A stretch of 64,000 bases of DNA from Heterodera schachtii (GCA_023374025.1 SIJG01000047.1:702840-766839); one strand, 5' to 3'. Counted from the first letter of the stretch, positions 1 through 13,200 are shown. The notes: a model not told the origin generated them from the letters alone. Made by a program: numbers and translations.

Positions 1-249
1 CCGTGCCACCACTTCTGTCAACTACAAAATTCGACTTGAACTTTACAATGCAATGAAAATTAAGCCATTTGAATCGGTGAATGAACGGACTAAAGAAAAG
101 CTGACATTGGTGAAAGAAGGCGAGCGTGGCATGCCAATGTTTGGCTGTTGGAGCGATGCCAAATTGGGGGGACGGCGGCGACGGTTCAATGGGAGGATGA
201 AAATTTGAACAATGTCCACTTTACGTTTTATGAAGTTTCTTGCATTGGG
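1..249 (+). pseudogene. F-box-type nematode family, C-terminal exon (window edge, frameshifted)
   Basis: The first bases read in frame as YKIRLELYNAMKIKPFES followed by NERTKEKLTLVKEGERG, then the frame breaks. At the break this copy has GTGGCATGCC where the related copy near 18.93 kb has GTGGAAATGCC, one base fewer. After the break the second frame continues as the same family (WLLERCQIGGTAA... to a Cys-Ile-Gly end before a GTGAG donor). This is the C-terminal part of a multicopy family with an N-terminal F-box-like segment, seen more fully at 17.7-19.05 kb and 15.6-16.24 kb. F-box proteins recruit substrates to SCF ubiquitin ligases; that role is inferred. The 5' part lies outside the window. 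Confidence 0.6.
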
Positions 250-1490
250 TGAGACTTTAATTTATGGCCGAAAATTAGAAAATTAATTTTTTGAAGTTTT
301 CTGGCAATAATTTTTTTTGAAATATGATGACAAATAAAGTGCCAAATTATTTCGTGGTCGTGTAAACTGTAATAGAGCCCCCCCCCCCTTTTGCTTCTAT
401 TGATGTCGTCACATTTAATTTTTCACACTTAATTTAGGCGATTGTCTCCACCAAATGCGGATCAGCAGATGAACGCAAAGGTCGTCCAAAAATGAGTGCC
501 CGGCCCAGCGGAAGAAAAAGTGAATGAATTAGGCAAATGATGGATCATTAGGAATGGAAATTGACCCTCTGGATAATTGCGCCTCACATTTATTTGTTGC
601 TTATTTCATTTGAATACATTTAATTTGTTTGTTTTGTTGAAAATATTAAATTTAATGATTATTTTTAGAATTTTGGTTGAAATCAGCAGTTTAGGACTTG
701 AGTTTTAATCAGAGTGGCCAAGTTTTTTTTTTTCAAAATAAGACAAAATGGATGAAATACTAAGCTTTTGACACCGAAAATATTTTATTAGCGTAAAAAC
801 CAGGGCTGCCAACTGAAATTTTCAAAATCAGCATTTGGCCGACAAAAAATTATTATTTGGGGCCAAAAAACACATTTTAGAAAATTTTATTCAAATGAAA
901 TTTTTTGCGGCGCGCTTTTTCCAAAAAACTTTTTGGGAACCGCGGGTCCGGCGGTGCCGGTAGGCGCCGCCGGGAAAATTTTTGAAAATTTCAATGCAAT
1001 TTGTTAACAGATTTTCACCAAAAATTGCCAATTTTCGAGTTTTTGAGCCAATTGTTTATGAAAAAAAAGTTTTGGGGGCGAAAAATAAAAAGTTTAACCA
1101 TTTTTAACTGATTTTCACTGAAATTTTGGGGCATTTTACGGCTCCCGGACATTTCGACAATGACCGTTTCGCCAATAAAATTAAATATTTTTTTAAATAA
1201 AATTCAAATTTCTGCTAAATAATAAGAGATGTACGGATTTGGGATCAATTTTAAATCGTTTTTTTCGTTTTTATTCAAAATAGCATTAAGAGAATGGCTT
1301 TAGTTTTCGAATTTTGGGTTTATGAGCATCGGCCATATTCGAAATATTCGAACATTGCCGAATCTTTTCCAAAAGCGTATTCGAATATATTCGTCCCTCA
1401 AAAACAATGAAGCGCCTCTTTTTGACTTCACCTCGACAAATTCAATAAGCGCCCGATTCTTAGCCTATGAATTGGCTGGACTGCTTGACT
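56..1490. repeat. Segmental duplicate A (left copy; partner 18854-20358)
   Basis: This stretch matches 18854-20358 almost base for base in the same orientation. It covers the F-box fragment and the non-coding DNA after it. The right copy has about 67 extra bases after the GTGAG donor near 19050. The match stops at GGACTGCTTGACT; the left copy continues with TAATTGCCCC, the right with different sequence. After 250 I see no convincing gene; the 90-codon frame at 1322-1594 has no family resemblance. Confidence 0.85.
948..973. repeat. GC-rich hairpin motif in AT-rich DNA
   Basis: CCGGCGG and CCGCCGG bracket a short GC-rich loop, preceded by the dispersed string GCGCGCTTTTTCCAAAAAAC. Related motifs occur at 6547-6570, 19816-19841 and 33205-33228, and degenerate ones near 14884 and 31137. 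It is likely a conserved part of a dispersed repeat family. Confidence 0.6.
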
Positions 1491-2440
1491 TAATTGCCCC
1501 AGAAACAAAATTAATTGTTCTTGTACTTTTGCGATGGATGAATGGTTCAAAACTCATTCCGTTCAAATGCTTTTCAACTAATTTGAAAAATTAATTAAAT
1601 TTATTATGTAAATATAATTTTTTTCGGCTGCACATGACATTTTCTAATTTGGTTTCGCCTCATTATTTTAAAAGTTTTATCATTAAATCAAATGCAATTT
1701 GTTCATATTTTTCAGTACTTTCCGATGAAAAATATCGGCTTGTGATTTATGTAGAGCGACCAATTTGTAGTTAATTGCAATCTTTTTTTAATAACATTTT
1801 GTTCGATCAAAAATAAGATTTTACAAAAATTAAAAGAAATTATAATTTGGCTGCTATTTTCTGCGGCTTTTGTTTTGATGAGAAAAGCACGAAAAACATG
1901 TTTTTAGCTCGACAATTGGTCTTATTTTCATCAATTTTTAAATTTTTTATGAAATTTGTTAACAAAAAAGCAGTAAAAAACGAAAAAAAGAGAAAAACTT
2001 CATAAACTGTTCCTAATTTTTATTTATTTTTTACTCTGCTGAGCTTTTGACGAATATTTCCACATTTTATTAACCTTTTCTTTTAATGCCAAAATTTATG
2101 AATAATGCCAATTAAAAATTGGTAATTTAAAGGAAAAAAATTTATTTCCCTTCTCATCGCAATGAACATTCAGTTGAGAATTACCAAAAAATTTTTTTTA
2201 ATTTTTACAATTGTTTTTGGGTTTTTTTGACCTTTTTTCCTATTTTTTCAAGCTGCTGGCGGTACAATCGATGCAAATTATTTTTAGAAAATTAGTTCTT
2301 AATTTAAATTTAATACCCACCAATCCAAAATGGTTAATTTTGTTAATTTTTAATGCATTTTCTACTGTTTTTGCTGTTTCAGTGCCTTGGGCGATGCAAT
2401 GGTTTAATTCATTTTGATAAAAAGCCCGGTTTTAAAATAT
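1491..2440. repeat. Dispersed block B (left, diverged copy)
   Basis: From TAATTGCCCCAGAAA onward this non-coding DNA matches 21207-22470 and 26143-27390, but with more substitutions and deletions than those two show to each other. It contains no supported gene; short frames here are AT-rich and unrelated to known families. Confidence 0.7.
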
Positions 2441-3545
2441 GATTTTTTGCGTCATTTTTCTTTTTTGCGCTGGCGGTGCGGCGGTTCGCTGCCCTTTTAC
2501 TTTTGCCCGTAGGGCATTCGTCGGGCGGGGCGTGAGTTTGCCGCTCCCTTCGTTTTTCACTGTGGCGGGTAAAATTTTACTAATGGGAAACAAAATTTGG
2601 ATTTAATAAAGCAAAAGATGGAAGTCATTTTTGGTCAACATCTGTTAAAAATGCTAAGTACAAAATTTCTCGGCACCGTCGGGCCACCAAATCTTTTAAA
2701 TTTCTTAAAATTTAAGCTAACTCTCTCTTCCACATTTGCAGACTGTTCCTGGCCATCACTTTGGGCCTCTTGCACGGCCTCGTCTTCTTGCCGGTCACTT
2801 TGGCATTGTGCGTGCGCGGTCATTCGCTTCGACGTGTCGACGGCGGCGGCGACAGCGATGCCGCTCGCAGTGACAACAGCAGCGGCGCCATTTCCAACAA
2901 ATGAATGAATGACCAACTTCAACATTTGTCCGTTTTTTATTTTTATGGGACGAAAACTCTCGGGATTGTGATTAAAATTCGGGTCTTTTCGCAAGTGGGT
3001 GTGTTCGAGATTTCTCATTCTTCATTGACAGCATTGGGACATATAAAAGCGGCACCAAAATTAATGGCATTTATTTCCCTTCCATTCGAATTTTCCTCTG
3101 CAATTTATTATTTTATTTTTTGTTCCGTCTTTCACAGTTGACACTTTCTCATTTCTCTCGCTTATTTTGCCTTTTCCATTGACTGCCCCAATTTTGAAAA
3201 TCTCGCAAAATATTCGCTTATTTTCACTTTTCTTGCCTTCAATTTTATTTTTTATTTTTGTGATCTACAAATGGTGATTGGATTATGCTGCACAATTTAT
3301 TATAATTTATTATTATTAATTGACTTAAGCAAATTTTGATCTACAGTATCTAATAAAATAATCACTTTTAGTTATGCTAAACGCACATTTATGTATTCAT
3401 TTAATGACGGATCAAATGACCGTTATTATTTTTTAATTAATTACAAATATTTTCAACCACAAACATTTTTTATTGACCATGCGAATTGGGAAGGAGGCGG
3501 GAATGACACCGGGAAATTTCTCCCGACCTCCCCATTAAAAAACAA
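2406..3545. repeat. Segmental duplicate C (left copy; partner 22440-23840)
   Basis: Starts at AATTCATTTTGATAAAAAGC and runs past the Patched-like terminal exon. The right copy has about 80 extra bases before the exon, a 4-base insertion inside it, and about 110 extra bases after the stop. A segment from about 3206 also recurs at 28229. Confidence 0.85.
2742..2904 (+). CDS. Patched-related protein, terminal exon
   Basis: After a TTTGCAG acceptor the frame reads LFLAITLGLLHGLVFLPVTL, then ALCVRGHSLRR, a Gly/Asp/Ser-rich tail and TGA. The GLLHGLVFLPV segment is the last transmembrane helix typical of Patched/PTR (sterol-sensing-domain, RND-like) proteins, which are large multipass membrane proteins expanded in nematodes. 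Only this last exon is recognisable; the DNA just upstream is AT-rich with no matching exon, so this may be a terminal-exon fragment left by duplication rather than the end of a working gene. Three further copies occur at 22869, 24032 and 28159, each damaged. The exon is GC-rich against its surroundings. Confidence 0.6.
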
Positions 3546-4632
3546 ATACAAAAATAAAAAACTTCTCCCGCATTTTAAGCATTTAAGCACCAAAACATGT
3601 CAAATAATGTGATCAACATGCCAAATAATATGATCGAATTTACAAGTAATGAATTTTAAAAGATTTTGCCTTTTTTCTTAAATTTAATTTATTTTCATTT
3701 TTTACCCATTATTTTTTTCATTTAGTCGCTTCTCCACTGACACCTCATTCAGAGGTGAAATTACTAAACTCATTTAGGGTGGACGGGGCAGGGGAAAAAG
3801 AGCATAAAATTACGAGAGGAAATCGGCTCCGAATTCTGTACTCAAATTTCTCATTAATTCGCTCTCTTGATAATAAATGTTCATTTTCTAGGCTTTTCTT
3901 TATTATAACACCAAATTTAATTTTTACAATTCGTTAAATAAATTTCCTCTTTTTCTTTATTAAATCCATATTCTTTTCTCAATTTATAAATTTGCTTCGA
4001 CTAATTTCTCAATTACTGCAATTTTTCATTTTTAAATTATACTGGGGTTTGACGAATATTTCCCAATTTTCTTAACCTTTTCTTTTATCATAAAATTTAC
4101 GAATAATGCCACTTAAAAAATTGTTGATTTAAAGGAAAAAATTTTATTTCCTACTCATCGCAATGATCATTCGTCCGTAGCGAATTAAAAATTTTTTTTT
4201 TTAATTTTCAATTTTTTACCATCATTTTTGGGTTTCATTTTTTTTTGTTTTCCTACTTTACTGATTGTCGATACAATCGGTGCAAATTTATTTTAGAAGT
4301 AAATTTTTAAATTAAATTTAATACCCACATTGAATAGAAAAGAATTTGGATCTAATAAAAAAGGAAGTCATTTTTGGGATTGGATTTTCGGCATGTCCGT
4401 TAACGACTGTTCAAATGGAAGTTCGGAGTCAGTATTTAAACAATTTCAATTTATTAAATACAAATTGTGAAGAGTGTATGCCAAAATTTTAACCCGAAAA
4501 AACGGATTATAAATTTTATAAAATGTAAATCGGATTTTCTCATATTTCCCGGCGCCGCTTTACGGAACAAATGTATTACTTCCTTCATAAATCAAAAAAA
4601 TCCATTCGCTAATTAATTGGTGATCAATTAAG

Positions 4633-5129
4633 GTGTCGCTGGACGAATTTCCCTTCGCCGCCTTTCCCCCGTACATCGCCGCCGGCGCTGTGCTCTTAAC
4701 GGGCCAAACAATTGCCAAATTTGACGCAGCCATTCCGCACTTGCGATTGTTTCGCCTCGACGACGTTTTTACGGGTGTGGAATTTTTCGTCAATAATTTT
4801 TGAAAATCAATTTTTTGAAATTTTACCCATTTTAGTCCGTTTTTATATTTTTGATTTGTAAATTATTTCGAGAATATCTCGCCTTAATTCCATAAGGTAA
4901 ATTTCCCTGCCTTTTAGGCATTCTCTCCCATTTGTTGGCCATTATGCCCCAACACAATGCCAATTTTGCCTTCTATCGCCAATCATTTGCCGCCGATTCG
5001 TTGGCATTGGCATCTTCAGAAGCACCCACCACACTGATCGCTGTGCATGATTATTCGCCCGAAGAGATGCGCGAGGCGTACGGAAAGGCAATGAAACAGC
5101 AAAATCAGCAGAAAATGAAGCTGCTCTAA
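4633..5129 (+). CDS. GT31 galactosyltransferase-like protein, last two exons (copy 1)
   Basis: Exon 4633-4774 reads VSLDEFPFAAFPPYIAAGAV and then LLTGQTIAKFDAAIPHLRLF, RLDDVFT. Exon 4918-5129 continues as GILSHLLAIMPQHNANFAFY and ends in QKMKLL and TAA. The junction is in phase: ACG G then GTGTGG donor, TTTTAG acceptor, GC ATT CTC, restoring the motif DDVFTG. FPPYxxxGAxxL and the D/E-D-V-x-x-G motif, with the acidic pair expected to act in catalysis or metal binding, are hallmarks of the beta-1,3-galactosyltransferase family (GT31), Golgi type II enzymes that extend glycans. Upstream exons are not found, so this is a 3' fragment or the rest lies in unrecognised exons. A near-identical copy is at 30366-30861. 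Confidence 0.7.
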
Positions 5130-5693
5130 TCGCTTATTAATGATGTGATGACCACATATAATGAATGATAAACGATTTGATCAGCAGTTATTGGGTCCAA
5201 TCCGTTTTATAAAAATGCAGAAATCTGATCACCTTTTACGGTTTGTCCTAGCGGGTGATGGCGCCCGCTGACTCCTCGCGTTTTGAATGATGCGCATTTT
5301 ACTCTACCCAAAATTTTTTAGTGACTTAAATTCCCAGCCCTAATGATGATCCCTCCTATTTTCACAAATTATTTACTTATTTTATTAATTTTTTTAATTA
5401 TTTCCACTCATTCAAATTTAGAAAAGGCAAATTACAGTTTATTTGTGGCCAAAAAACAAAAATATTAAGCTAAAAAAGCAATTCATGGAAATAATGAAAA
5501 TTTGCCAAAATTATTTGCTTTTATTGAAAAAGCTTACCACCGCCAGCGAAACACCAAGGGAGAAGCAAATCCCTTCCCCACCAGACCCCTGCCATGGGCA
5601 GCTGCCCGCCAGCAAAAGTGAAAGGAAAATTGGGAAATCCCCGTCCCACGGCGCCAAAAGAAAATCACGAAAAATTAAGCCAATTGGAAATTT
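5130..5693. other. Gene-poor repeat DNA with a remnant inverted-repeat element
   Basis: Holds the GT31 3' flank, then the right end of the element seen whole at 31275-31607 (TTAAATTCCCAGCCCTA near 5326-5342). A 5443-5745 open frame is low-complexity Lys-rich and I do not support it as a gene. Confidence 0.5.
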
Positions 5694-5745
5694 ATACGAA
5701 AAGGCAGTGAAACATCAAAATCATCAGAAAATGAAGCTGCTCTGA
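5694..5745 (+). pseudogene. GT31 3'-end fragment
   Basis: The frame YEKAVKHQNHQKMKLL-stop is a diverged copy of the last codons of the GT31 exon (YGKAMKQQNQQKMKLL-stop at 5129). Only the tail is present, so this is a duplicated 3' end. Further copies lie at 24252-24303 and 31965-32016. Confidence 0.6.
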
Positions 5746-6065
5746 TGATCACTTATTAATGATTATGATGTCACATACAATGATAAATGATCATAATGAT
5801 CAGCAAATGTTTGGTCTGATCAATTCAATAAAAATGCATAAATCTGAGCACCTTTTATAAAAAATTTAGTTTAATATAAAGTTTATTTTCTATTTTACAT
5901 TTTGCCATTAGCTTTTTCGCAATTTGATTTAAAATTCCGTTTTTTCTCATAAATTACAAATTCAGTTCAACTTCAACAGCAGAAGGGCGACAATTGCATT
6001 CAGCAGAAATTGTTAAAAATGATGACAAATCCCCGCCCCGCCAGACCCCTGCCCATGGTAGGGAT

Positions 6066-6744
6066 CAGGGATGGGCCAAATCGGAAAATAAAATGCGAAA
6101 CGCGAAATTTGCGAAAGTAAAAAATGCGAAATGAAAATAAATGCGAAACGCGAAATTCCAAAAAACGCGAAATTGCGAAACGCGAAATTTTTTCTACAAC
6201 TTTTTTAATAGTCAAAATCACAAAGCAAAAATATTTTTTTGTAAAATTTTATTCCAAATTTTAAAAATCAATAAAAAGCTTTTTTGAGGCGCGCTTTTTC
6301 CAAAAAACTTTTTGGTAAGAGGGGGCAGGGCCGAGAAATTTTTTGAAATTTTGAGTGAATTTGATAACAGATTTTCACTAAAAAATGATCAAATTTTGCG
6401 ATTTTTTATCATTTTTCCAAGGAATAATAAAAGTTTTGGGCGCGGCGTGCCGATTGGAGCCGCTGGGAAAAGACTTTCACCAAAAAATTACTAAATTTTA
6501 CGATTTTGGGCCATTTCTCTAAGAAAAAACAGGCGTTTTGGGGGCGCGGCGGTGCCGATAGACGCCGCCGGGGGGGAAATTAAAAATTCTGATCATTTAT
6601 AAACAAGTTTTCACTGAAAATTAGCCAATTTATAGGTAACATTTGAAAAATTTTAGGGGAATTTCATCCAATTCTTAGGGGTGTAAAAGTCGCGTTTCGC
6701 GCCAAAATGCGAAACGCGAAAGCGAAAGCGAAAGCCCATCCCTG
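6066..6744. mobile_element. Non-autonomous hAT-type element, 679 bp, with 8-bp target duplication
   Basis: The ends are CAGGGATGGGC and GCCCATCCCTG, an 11-bp terminal inverted repeat of hAT style. GTAGGGAT flanks both sides (6058-6065 and 6745-6752). Empty sites are preserved in the paralogous segments near 24613 and 32326, where GTAGGGAAGTGCGAG runs without interruption. The interior has no transposase frame; it is rich in GCGAAACGCGAAA strings at both ends and carries the GC hairpin motif at 6547-6570. Movement would need a transposase supplied in trans. Confidence 0.85.
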
Positions 6745-6752
6745 GTAGGGAT

Positions 6753-7290
6753 GTGCGAGAAATGATTTTTACCTAGAAATTAAGCCAATAAAACTTTTTC
6801 CCCGTAACTTTATTTTGATAGAAATGATGACGAATTTCTTACCATTTTGGCATTTTAATGAAGGAAGCAACAAAATTTTAATTAAATTTTCAAATCTCGG
6901 AACATGCTTCATCCATTTCAAAAATTTATTAATAATTTAATTAATTTTTTAAATTATTTTAAATCAATTCAAATTTATTTGTTGGGTTTAAAAAATAATA
7001 ATTTTATTTTCAAAATTTATTAAATTATTTTTTATTCAATTTATTAATAAATGAACAAAATAAAAAATCTGCTTGTTCTTGTACTTTTGCGATGGATGAA
7101 TGGTTCAAAAACTCACTCCGTTCAAATGCTTTTCAACTGAATTTGAAAATTGAAATAATTTCAATAAATTTAATTTTTTTCGGCTGCACATGACATTTTC
7201 TAATTTGGTTTCGCCTCATTATTTTAAAAGTTTTCTCATTAAATCAAATGCAATTTGATCAAGGAAGTTTATGAAGTGAAAATTTTTTCA
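6753..7290. other. AT-rich spacer before the tandem array
   Basis: Contains pieces shared with 24620-24780 and 32340-32480, and the string GCGATGGATGAATGGTTCAAAA shared in part with 1530 and 21240. No gene is seen. Confidence 0.5.
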
Positions 7291-10200
7291 TTTTCCCAGA
7301 AAAAGGATGGTACAAATAAAAAACTAAACATCTCTCATGACCAATTTAAATTCCCTTACATTTTGGGTTTTCTTTACTATGCTGGCCCTTGAAAAAATGG
7401 AGTTTTTCCGGTGCCAAATTTTTGTGAATTTTCTTTCGGCGCGTCATAAGCGGATTGTTTGGGGGCAAATGCAAACAAATTTTGTGTTATTCGAATGCGC
7501 TAGGCGCGCTCTACATTTTCAAATGCATCAACAAAGGGTCTATCTCCACTCTCTGGCGAGGTATGGCCAGCCAAAGCAGAGTGGGCATAAACACGAATTT
7601 TTTAATCTTTGGTATTTCCTCTATTTTGAGCCTGCTCTACATTTATGTCTTGTGCCAATATGCCTATTGCAACAAAAATGTATGCAGCTTTCCCGACAAA
7701 TTGTTGGGATAATTATTCTAGACGATTTTTTTATATATCAATGCTTAACTATCGCCTTTTATTTACTCTCAACTGGTCGAAATTGGCAGTGAAAAAAGTT
7801 TTTTTTGTGACTATTTACAATAAAAATTTATGCAGCATTTTTAAAAAGGATGTAAAAATAATTTCTTGCGTAATATTTTTTATATTATGTTGTTGAAGAA
7901 TTTGAGTCTGCTTCTGATGCAATGGGAAGATTTTTCAACTTCTCTCGAAAAGATTTTTCCCAGAAAAAGGATGGTACAAATAAAAAACTAAACATCTCTC
8001 ATGACCAATTTAAATTCCCTTACATTTTGGGTTTTCTTTACTATGCTGGCCCTTGAAAAAATGGAGTTTTTCCGGTGCCAAATTTTTGTGAATTTTCTTT
8101 CGGCGCGTCATAAGCGGATTGTTTGGGGGCAAATGCAAACAAATTTTGTGTTATTCGAATGCGCTAGGCGCGCTCTACATTTTCAAATGCATCAACAAAG
8201 GGTCTATCTCCACTCTCTGGCGAGGTATGGCCAGCCAAAGCAGAGTGGGCATAAACACGAATTTTTTAATCTTTGGTATTTCCTCTATTTTGAGCCTGCT
8301 CTACATTTATGTCTTGTGCCAATATGCCTATTGCAACAAAAATGTATGCAGCTTTCCCGACAAATTGTTGGGATAATTATTCTAGACGATTTTTTTATAT
8401 ATCAATGCTTAACTATCGCCTTTTATTTACTCTCAACTGGTCGAAATTGGCAGTGAAAAAAGTTTTTTTTGTGACTATTTACAATAAAAATTTATGCAGC
8501 ATTTTTAAAAAGGATGTAAAAATAATTTCTTGCGTAATATTTTTTATATTATGTTGTTGAAGAATTTGAGTCTGCTTCTGATGCAATGGGAAGATTTTTC
8601 AGCTTCTCTCGAAAAGATTTTTCCCAGAAAAAGGATGGTACAAATAAAAAACTAAATATCTCTCATGACCAATTTAAATTCCCTTACATTTTGGGTTTTC
8701 TTTACTATGCTGGCCCTTGAAAAAATGGAGTTTTTCCGGTGCCAAATTTTTGTGAATTTTCTTTCGGCGCGTCATAAGCGGATTGTTTGGGGGCAAATGC
8801 AAACAAATTTTGTGTTATTCGAATGCGCTAGGCGCGCTCTACATTTTCAAATGCATCAACAAAGGGTCTATCTCCACTCTCTGGCGAGGTATGGCCAGCC
8901 AAAGCAGAGTGGGCATAAACACGAATTTTTTAATCTTTGGTATTTCCTCTATTTTGAGCCTGCTCTACATTTATGTCTTGTGCCAATATGCCTATTGCAA
9001 CAAAAATGTATGCAGCTTTCCCGACAAATTGTTGGGATAATTATTCTAGACGATTTTTTTATATATCAATGCTTAACTATCGCCTTTTATTTACTCTCAA
9101 CTGGTCGAAATTGGCAGTGAAAAAAGTTTTTTTTGTGACTATTTACAATAAAAATTTATGCAGCATTTTTAAAAAGGATGTAAAAATAATTTCTTGCGTA
9201 ATATTTTTTATATTATGTTGTTGAAGAATTTGAGTCTGCTTCTGATGCAATGGGAAGATTTTTCAGCTTCTCTCGAAAAGATTTTTCCCAGAAAAAGGAT
9301 GGTACAAATAAAAAACTAAATATCTCTCATGACCAATTTAAATTCCCTTACATTTTGGGTTTTCTTTACTATGCTGGCCCTTGAAAAAATGGAGTTTTTC
9401 CGGTGCCAAATTTTTGTGAATTTTCTTTCGGCGCGTCATAAGCGGATTGTTTGGGGGCAAATGCAAACAAATTTTGTGTTATTCGAATGCGCTAGGCGCG
9501 CTCTACATTTTCAAATGCATCAACAAAGGGTCTATCTCCACTCTCTGGCGAGGTATGGCCAGCCAAAGCAGAGTGGGCATAAACACGAATTTTTTAATCT
9601 TTGGTATTTCCTCTATTTTGAGCCTGCTCTACATTTATGTCTTGTGCCAATATGCCTATTGCAACAAAAATGTATGCAGCTTTCCCGACAAATTGTTGGG
9701 ATAATTATTCTAGACGATTTTTTTATATATCAATGCTTAACTATCGCCTTTTATTTACTCTCAACAGGTCGAAATTGGCAGTGAAAAAAGTATTTTTTGT
9801 GACTATTTACAATAAAAATTTATGCAGCATTTTTAAAAAGGATGTAAAAATAATTTCTTGCGTAATATTTTTTATATTATGTTGTTGAAGAATTTGAGTC
9901 TGCTTCTGATGCAATGGGAAGATTTTTCAGCTTTTCTCGAAAAGATTTTTCCCAGAAAAAGGATGGTACAAATAAAAAACTAAACATCTCTCATGACCAA
10001 TTTAAATTCCCTTACATTTTGGGTTTTCTTTACTATGCTGGCCCTTGAAAAAATGGAGTTTTTCCGGTGCCAAATTTTTGTGAATTTTCTTTCGGCGCGT
10101 CATAAGCGGATTGTTTGGGGGCAAATGCAAACAAATTTTGTGTTATTCGAATGCGCTAGGCGCGCTCTACATTTTCAAATGCATCAACAAAGGGTCTATC

Positions 10201-13200
10201 TCCACTCTCTGGCGAGGTATGGCCAGCCAAAGCAGAGTGGGCATAAACACGAATTTTTTAATCTTTGGTATTTCCTCTATTTTGAGCCTGCTCTACATTT
10301 ATGTCTTGTGCCAATATGCCTATTGCAACAAAAATGTATGCAGCTTTCCCGACAAATTGTTGGGATAATTATTCTAGACGATTTTTTTATATATCAATGC
10401 TTAACTATCGCCTTTTATTTACTCTCAACTGGTCGAAATTGGCAGTGAAAAAAGTTTTTTTTGTGACTATTTACAATAAAAATTTATGCAGCATTTTTAA
10501 AAAGGATGTAAAAATAATTTCTTGCGTAATATTTTTTATATTATGTTGTTGAAGAATTTGAGTCTGCTTCTGATGCAATGGGAAGATTTTTCAGCTTCTC
10601 TCGAAAAGATTTTTCCCAGAAAAAGGATGGTACAAATAAAAAACTAAACATCTCTCATGACCAATTTAAATTCCCTTACATTTTGGGTTTTCTTTACTAT
10701 GCTGGCCCTTGAAAAAATGGAGTTTTTCCGGTGCCAAATTTTTGTGAATTTTCTTTCGGCGCGTCATAAGCGGATTGTTTGGGGGCAAATGCAAACAAAT
10801 TTTGTGTTATTCGAATGCGCTAGGCGCGCTCTACATTTTCAAATGCATCAACAAAGGGTCTATCTCCACTCTCTGGCGAGGTATGGCCAGCCAAAGCAGA
10901 GTGGGCATAAACACGAATTTTTTAATCTTTGGTATTTCCTCTATTTTGAGCCTGCTCTACATTTATGTCTTGTGCCAATATGCCTATTGCAACAAAAATG
11001 TATGCAGCTTTCCCGACAAATTGTTGGGATAATTATTCTAGACGATTTTTTTATATATCAATGCTTAACTATCGCCTTTTATTTACTCTCAACTGGTCGA
11101 AATTGGCAGTGAAAAAAGTTTTTTTTGTGACTATTTACAATAAAAATTTATGCAGCATTTTTAAAAAGGATGTAAAAATAATTTCTTGCGTAATATTTTT
11201 TATATTATGTTGTTGAAGAATTTGAGTCTGCTTCTGATGCAATGGGAAGATTTTTCAGCTTCTCTCGAAAAGATTTTTCCCAGAAAAAGGATGGTACAAA
11301 TAAAAAACTAAACATCTCTCATGACCAATTTAAATTCCCTTACATTTTGGGTTTTCTTTACTATGCTGGCCCTTGAAAAAATGGAGTTTTTCCGGTGCCA
11401 AATTTTTGTGAATTTTCTTTCGGCGCGTCATAAGCGGATTGTTTGGGGGCAAATGCAAACAAATTTTGTGTTATTCGAATGCGCTAGGCGCGCTCTACAT
11501 TTTCAAATGCATCAACAAAGGGTCTATCTCCACTCTCTGGCGAGGTATGGCCAGCCAAAGCAGAGTGGGCATAAACACGAATTTTTTAATCTTTGGTATT
11601 TCCTCTATTTTGAGCCTGCTCTACATTTATGTCTTGTGCCAATATGCCTATTGCAACAAAAATGTATGCAGCTTTCCCGACAAATTGTTGGGATAATTAT
11701 TCTAGACGATTTTTTTATATATCAATGCTTAACTATCGCCTTTTATTTACTCTCAACTGGTCGAAATTGGCAGTGAAAAAAGTTTTTTTTGTGACTATTT
11801 ACAATAAAAATTTATGCAGCATTTTTAAAAAGGATGTAAAAATAATTTCTTGCGTAATATTTTTTATATTATGTTGTTGAAGAATTTGAGTCTGCTTCTG
11901 ATGCAATGGGAAGATTTTTCAGCTTCTCTCGAAAAGATTTTTCCCAGAAAAAGGATGGTACAAATAAAAAACTAAACATCTCTCATGACCAATTTAAATT
12001 CCCTTACATTTTGGGTTTTCTTTACTATGCTGGCCCTTGAAAAAATGGAGTTTTTCCGGTGCCAAATTTTTGTGAATTTTCTTTCGGCGCGTCATAAGCG
12101 GATTGTTTGGGTGCAAATGCAAACAAATTTTGTGTTATTCGAATGCGCTAGGCGCGCTCTACATTTTCAAATGCATCAACAAAGGGTCTATCTCCACTCT
12201 CTGGCGAGGTATGGCCAGCCAAAGCAGAGTGGGCATAAACACGAATTTTTTAATCTTTGGTATTTCCTCTATTTTGAGCCTGCTCTACATTTATGTCTTG
12301 TGCCAATATGCCTATTGCAACAAAAATGTATGCAGCTTTCCCGACAAATTGTTGGGATAATTATTCTAGACGATTTTTTTATATATCAATGCTTAACTAT
12401 CGCCTTTTATTTACTCTCAACTGGTCGAAATTGGCAGTGAAAAAAGTTTTTTTTGTGACTATTTACAATAAAAATTTATGCAGCATTTTTAAAAAGGATG
12501 TAAAAATAATTTCTTGCGTAATATTTTTTATATTATGTTGTTGAAGAATTTGAGTCTGCTTCTGATGCAATGGGAAGATTTTTCAGCTTCTCTCGAAAAG
12601 ATTTTTCCCAGAAAAAGGATGGTACAAATAAAAAACTAAACATCTCTCATGACCAATTTAAATTCCCTTACATTTTGGGTTTTCTTTACTATGCTGGCCC
12701 TTGAAAAAATGGAGTTTTTCCGGTGCCAAATTTTTGTGAATTTTCTTTCGGCGCGTCATAAGCGGATTGTTTGGGGGCAAATGCAAACAAATTTTGTGTT
12801 ATTCGAATACGCTAGGCGCGCTCTACATTTTCAAATGCACCAACAAAGGGTCTATCTCCACTCTCTGGCGAGGTATGGCCAGCCAAAGCAGAGTGGGCAT
12901 AAACACGAATTTTTTAATCTTTGGTATTTCCTCTATTTTGAGCCTGCTCTACATTTATGTCTTGTGCCAATATGCCTATTGCAACAAAAATGTATGCAGC
13001 TTTCCCGACAAATTGTTGGGATAATTATTCTAGACGATTTTTTTATATATCAATGCTTAACTATCGCCTTTTATTTACTCTCAACTGGTCGAAATTGGCA
13101 GTGAAAAAAGCTTTTTTTGTGACTATTTACAATAAAAATTTATGCAGCATTTTTAAAAAGGATGTAAAAATAATTTCTTGCGTAATATTTTTTATATTAT

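Larger units (their letters stand above)
3206..6065. repeat. Segmental duplicate D (left copy; partner 28229-32330)
   Basis: This block carries the last two GT31 exons and flanking DNA. The partner has a 481-bp element inserted at 28333-28813, about 150 extra bases near 30000 and a complete 333-bp element at 31275-31607, of which this copy keeps only the right end near 5320-5342. Apart from the GT31 exons I see no gene between 2905 and 4632; a 60-codon frame at 3755-3937 is shared with 29347-29529 but has no recognisable family. Confidence 0.8.

Noticed and set aside
1322..1594. 90-codon open frame
   Set aside because: No family; the duplicate at 20.2 kb breaks off inside it without sign of selection.
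2635..3018. Minus-strand 127-codon frame opposite the Patched exon
   Set aside because: Antisense of a GC-rich exon; no independent support.
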